Positions 5,789-6,309 of a stretch of DNA of 6,309 nucleotides are shown one piece after another (within the stretch, counting starts at the first letter, position 1; each line of letters opens with the position of its first letter). The DNA lies in assembly GCA_031261385.1 (NCBI GenBank), contig JAISJS010000158.1, positions 1-6,309 on the forward strand, in the 5' to 3' direction. A model generated the notes under the pieces. That model had not been told where the DNA came from, did no database searches, and saw only the letters and a program-made list of their open reading frames with translations. This stretch comes from Treponema sp. GTDB lineage: Bacteria; Spirochaetota; Spirochaetia; Treponematales; Breznakiellaceae. The position numbers were made by a program, and so were the translations under genes.

Positions 5789-6309
5789 GCAGAGCCTTCC
5801 ATGTCGCGGATATAGGACTCAATTTTTTTTATTCGTTTTTCCGCTTCTTCAAGTTTATCCTTTTCCGCCGCTACAAGTTCCGCCGGAGCGTTTTTGACAA
5901 ACTGGTCGTTTCGCAGTTTTGCCTGCAAACTGCCGGTGAATTTTTTATCCTTTTCCAAATCCTTTTTAAATTTTACCGTGAGGGCGGCGGTATCAACTGC
6001 TCCGCCAAGAAACACAAATACTTCAAAGTTTTTTCCTGCAAGACCTATGGAACCTTGAGGATGGGTGGAGAGAGGGTGGAGGGTGGAGGGTGCATCTCCG
6101 GCGCCTTGGGTTTCTGCGCTGCCTTCAATTTCCAGTTCACCTATTCCGGCAAGGAGTTTTACGAGATTCTCGTTTTCCCGGAGTACGGCGGAAAGGGCGC
6201 CTTCTATGCGTACGAGAATACGGATTTTCTTGTCCGGTGTAATGGTACATTCACTGCGCAGAGTGCGCACCATACGGACCAGATCCTGCAGGAAGGCAAA
6301 ATTTGCCTC
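5785..6309 (-). CDS. valS: Valyl-tRNA synthetase, C-terminal part (5' end outside the window)
   Basis: The open frame enters from the right edge and gives the last 174 residues of a class I aminoacyl-tRNA synthetase that attaches valine to tRNA-Val. The visible part begins in the anticodon-binding domain with the ValRS-like stretch LQDLVRMVRTLRSECTI (8-24), followed by the small C-terminal region. It ends with the typical coiled-coil tRNA-binding arm (about 115-172, including FVKNAPAELVAAEKDKLEEA). The catalytic HIGH and KMSKS motifs lie outside the window. The internal ATG at 6273 is not the gene start, because the frame continues upstream with conserved residues. The loop ahead of the coiled coil is enlarged by a proline-rich insertion (APSTLHPLSTHPQ) encoded by a heptanucleotide repeat. 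The stop codon overlaps the start of the HD-domain gene. Confidence 0.95.
   Translation of the reverse strand, partial: EANFAFLQDLVRMVRTLRSECTITPDKKIRILVRIEGALSAVLRENENLVKLLAGIGELEIEGSAETQGAGDAPSTLHPLSTHPQGSIGLAGKNFEVFVFLGGAVDTAALTVKFKKDLEKDKKFTGSLQAKLRNDQFVKNAPAELVAAEKDKLEEAEKRIKKIESYIRDMEGSA
5795..5800 (-). promoter_or_regulatory. Ribosome-binding site of the HD gene inside valS
   Basis: GGAAGG in the last codons of valS lies six bases before the ATG at 5788. It supports this start and, with the ATGA overlap, coupled translation of the HD protein with ValRS. Confidence 0.6.
6063..6092. repeat. Heptanucleotide repeat within valS
   Basis: GGGTGGA occurs at 6063-6069, 6074-6080 and 6081-6087, with a partial copy GGGTG at 6088-6092; four bases (GAGA) separate the first two copies. 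Because seven is not a multiple of three, each unit is read in a different frame. The coding strand therefore gives a non-periodic Pro/Ser/Thr/His-rich loop in ValRS. Confidence 0.85.

Overview
The window is a run of genes all on the minus strand. Read in transcription order, from the right edge to the left, it holds: the 3' part of valS (valyl-tRNA synthetase); a small HD-domain protein that looks like a stand-alone (p)ppGpp hydrolase; three glycolytic genes (gap, pgk, tpiA); and a hybrid sensor histidine kinase that runs off the left edge. No plus-strand gene is supported.

The organism is probably a spirochaete related to Treponema, perhaps one of the moderate-GC environmental or gut lineages. 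This is an inference from protein character: the GAPDH closely resembles the kinetoplastid/spirochaete kind, and the PGK has a lysine-rich insertion after an altered SHLGRP motif. No rRNA or other marker is present to confirm it.

Layout: valS (5785 to beyond 6309) overlaps the HD gene (5237-5788) by four bases (ATGA), so the two are probably translationally coupled. A 68-base gap with a good Shine-Dalgarno site and a candidate promoter precedes gap (4113-5168). A strong intrinsic terminator follows gap. The 249-base gap-pgk interval and the 161-base pgk-tpiA interval each hold one copy of the same 98-bp inverted-repeat element. The copies lie in the same orientation, differ at only two positions and flank pgk. 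The kinase begins 14 bases after the tpiA stop.

Functionally, tpiA, gap and pgk encode consecutive steps of lower glycolysis, from triose-phosphate isomerisation to the first substrate-level ATP. The valS-HD pair joins tRNA charging to a possible alarmone hydrolase. The kinase senses something outside the cytoplasmic membrane and is visibly richer in A+T than the glycolytic genes. The most notable signals are the paired elements around pgk, the alarmone-hydrolase-like gene coupled to valS, the heptanucleotide repeat inside valS and the altered substrate-site motif in PGK.
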